This document shows, in pieces, positions 63,682 through 64,000 of a stretch of 64,000 bases of DNA. Position numbers and translations under genes: made by a program. Origin of the DNA: Bacillota bacterium. GTDB lineage: Bacteria; Actinomycetota; Aquicultoria; Aquicultorales; Aquicultoraceae. The notes under the pieces are model-generated. The model had not been told where the DNA came from. It searched no databases and worked only from the letters and a program-made list of their open reading frames with translations. The stretch is taken from the NCBI GenBank assembly GCA_023511485.1, contig JAIMBH010000008.1, forward strand, positions 1 to 64,000, in the 5' to 3' direction. How positions within the stretch are numbered: position 1 is the first letter of the stretch; every line of letters begins with the position of its first letter.

Positions 63682-64000
63682 TTGATAAAGCAGGTAGTTA
63701 ATATATCGCTTGGTACAAGAAGTTATCCAATATATATTGGCGACAATATTCTTCACGGCTTCGTAGAGAAGCTTGAAGAGAGGTTTGAGCATGCAAAGGC
63801 AGCTATAATCACCAACTCAACGGTGTGGGACCTGTATGGGAATCAGATAACTGAATCTTTAATATCGGAGGCGGTTGATTATGAGCTGATACTGGTTCCG
63901 GATGGCGAGAATGCAAAATCACTGAGTATTGCAGAGCGGATCTATGGCGAGCTGATAAGCAAAGGCTTTGAGAGGAAAGATGTTATTATCGCATGTGGCG
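63682..64000 (+). CDS. aroB: 3-dehydroquinate synthase (N-terminal part, runs off the window)
   Basis: 106 residues are visible, from TTG 63682, two bases after aroK; the gene continues beyond 64000. GTRSYPIYIGDN is the usual start, AAIITNSTV and PDGENAKSLSIAERIYGELI are NAD-binding parts, and DVIIACG is the beginning of the glycine-rich motif. Cyclises DAHP to dehydroquinate. The order aroC-aroK-aroB is typical of Gram-positive bacteria. Confidence 0.93.
   Translation, partial: MIKQVVNISLGTRSYPIYIGDNILHGFVEKLEERFEHAKAAIITNSTVWDLYGNQITESLISEAVDYELILVPDGENAKSLSIAERIYGELISKGFERKDVIIACG

Noticed and set aside
1-64000. tRNA, rRNA and CRISPR arrays
   Set aside because: I scanned the intergenic stretches for T-loop consensus, rRNA-like blocks and regularly spaced repeats and saw none.

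Overview
The window looks like a chromosomal stretch (moderate GC, almost no mobile DNA) of a free-living, probably anaerobic or microaerophilic, hydrogen-metabolising bacterium. The arrangement aroE-pilB-pilB-pilT-pilC-pilA-pilD-minor pilins-pilMNO-aroC-aroK-aroB, many GTG/TTG starts with strong Shine-Dalgarno (SD) sites, and sigma-28/WhiG-like promoters without flagellar genes fit a deep-branching actinobacterial lineage (Aquicultor/Rubrobacter-like). I cannot prove the taxon from sequence alone.

Layout. 1-2.1 kb is a small accessory patch: the end of an IS21-like element truncating an Mrr-type nuclease gene, a HEPN/MNT toxin-antitoxin-like pair, a nested inverted-repeat (MITE-like) element and small ORFs. 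2.1-12.5 kb holds scattered housekeeping and signalling genes: an Mg-type P-ATPase, a double-HD HD-GYP protein, mutM, a PAS-PAS-GAF-SpoIIE phosphatase, a NirJ/AhbC-like radical SAM protein and small membrane proteins. 12.8-15.2 kb encodes a surface decaheme cytochrome with Ig-like repeats. 15.4-20.9 kb (minus strand) is a complete bidirectional [NiFe]-hydrogenase operon hoxE-F-U-Y-H-W. 21.0-22.9 kb is an archease-rtcB RNA repair pair. 22.9-27.5 kb carries exported proteins (kelch/FN3, a lipoprotein beta-propeller, a CAP-domain protein). 27.7-46.4 kb is housekeeping: mscS, an RlmD-like methyltransferase, rarA, uvrA, hisG, pabB-pabC, PBP1A with PASTA domains, a NifU-like protein, a U32 peptidase, a YqeG phosphatase and aroE. 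46.4-61.8 kb is a type IV pilus locus, and 62.0-64.0 kb is aroC-aroK-aroB (aroB runs off the end).

The most interesting feature is regulatory. A c-di-GMP-I (GEMM-I) riboswitch with overlapping anti-terminator and terminator hairpins precedes the major pilin gene. A sigma-28/WhiG-type promoter, TAAA-N15-ACCGATAC, sits immediately upstream of its predicted RNA start. Related promoter-like sequences precede pilT, pilD (where the transcript would be leaderless), the minor-pilin operon, the pilMNO operon and the HD-GYP c-di-GMP phosphodiesterase gene. The two PilB-type ATPases carry three copies of the MshEN/T2SSE_N domain, a fold that binds c-di-GMP in some homologues. I infer a pilus regulon in which c-di-GMP may act at transcription initiation, transcription elongation and the motor ATPases.

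Other oddities include an RlmD-like gene whose TRAM domain appears to start at an AUU codon, a hydrogenase protease gene that may start at CUG, and a pair of tandem paralogous genes of which one is broken.
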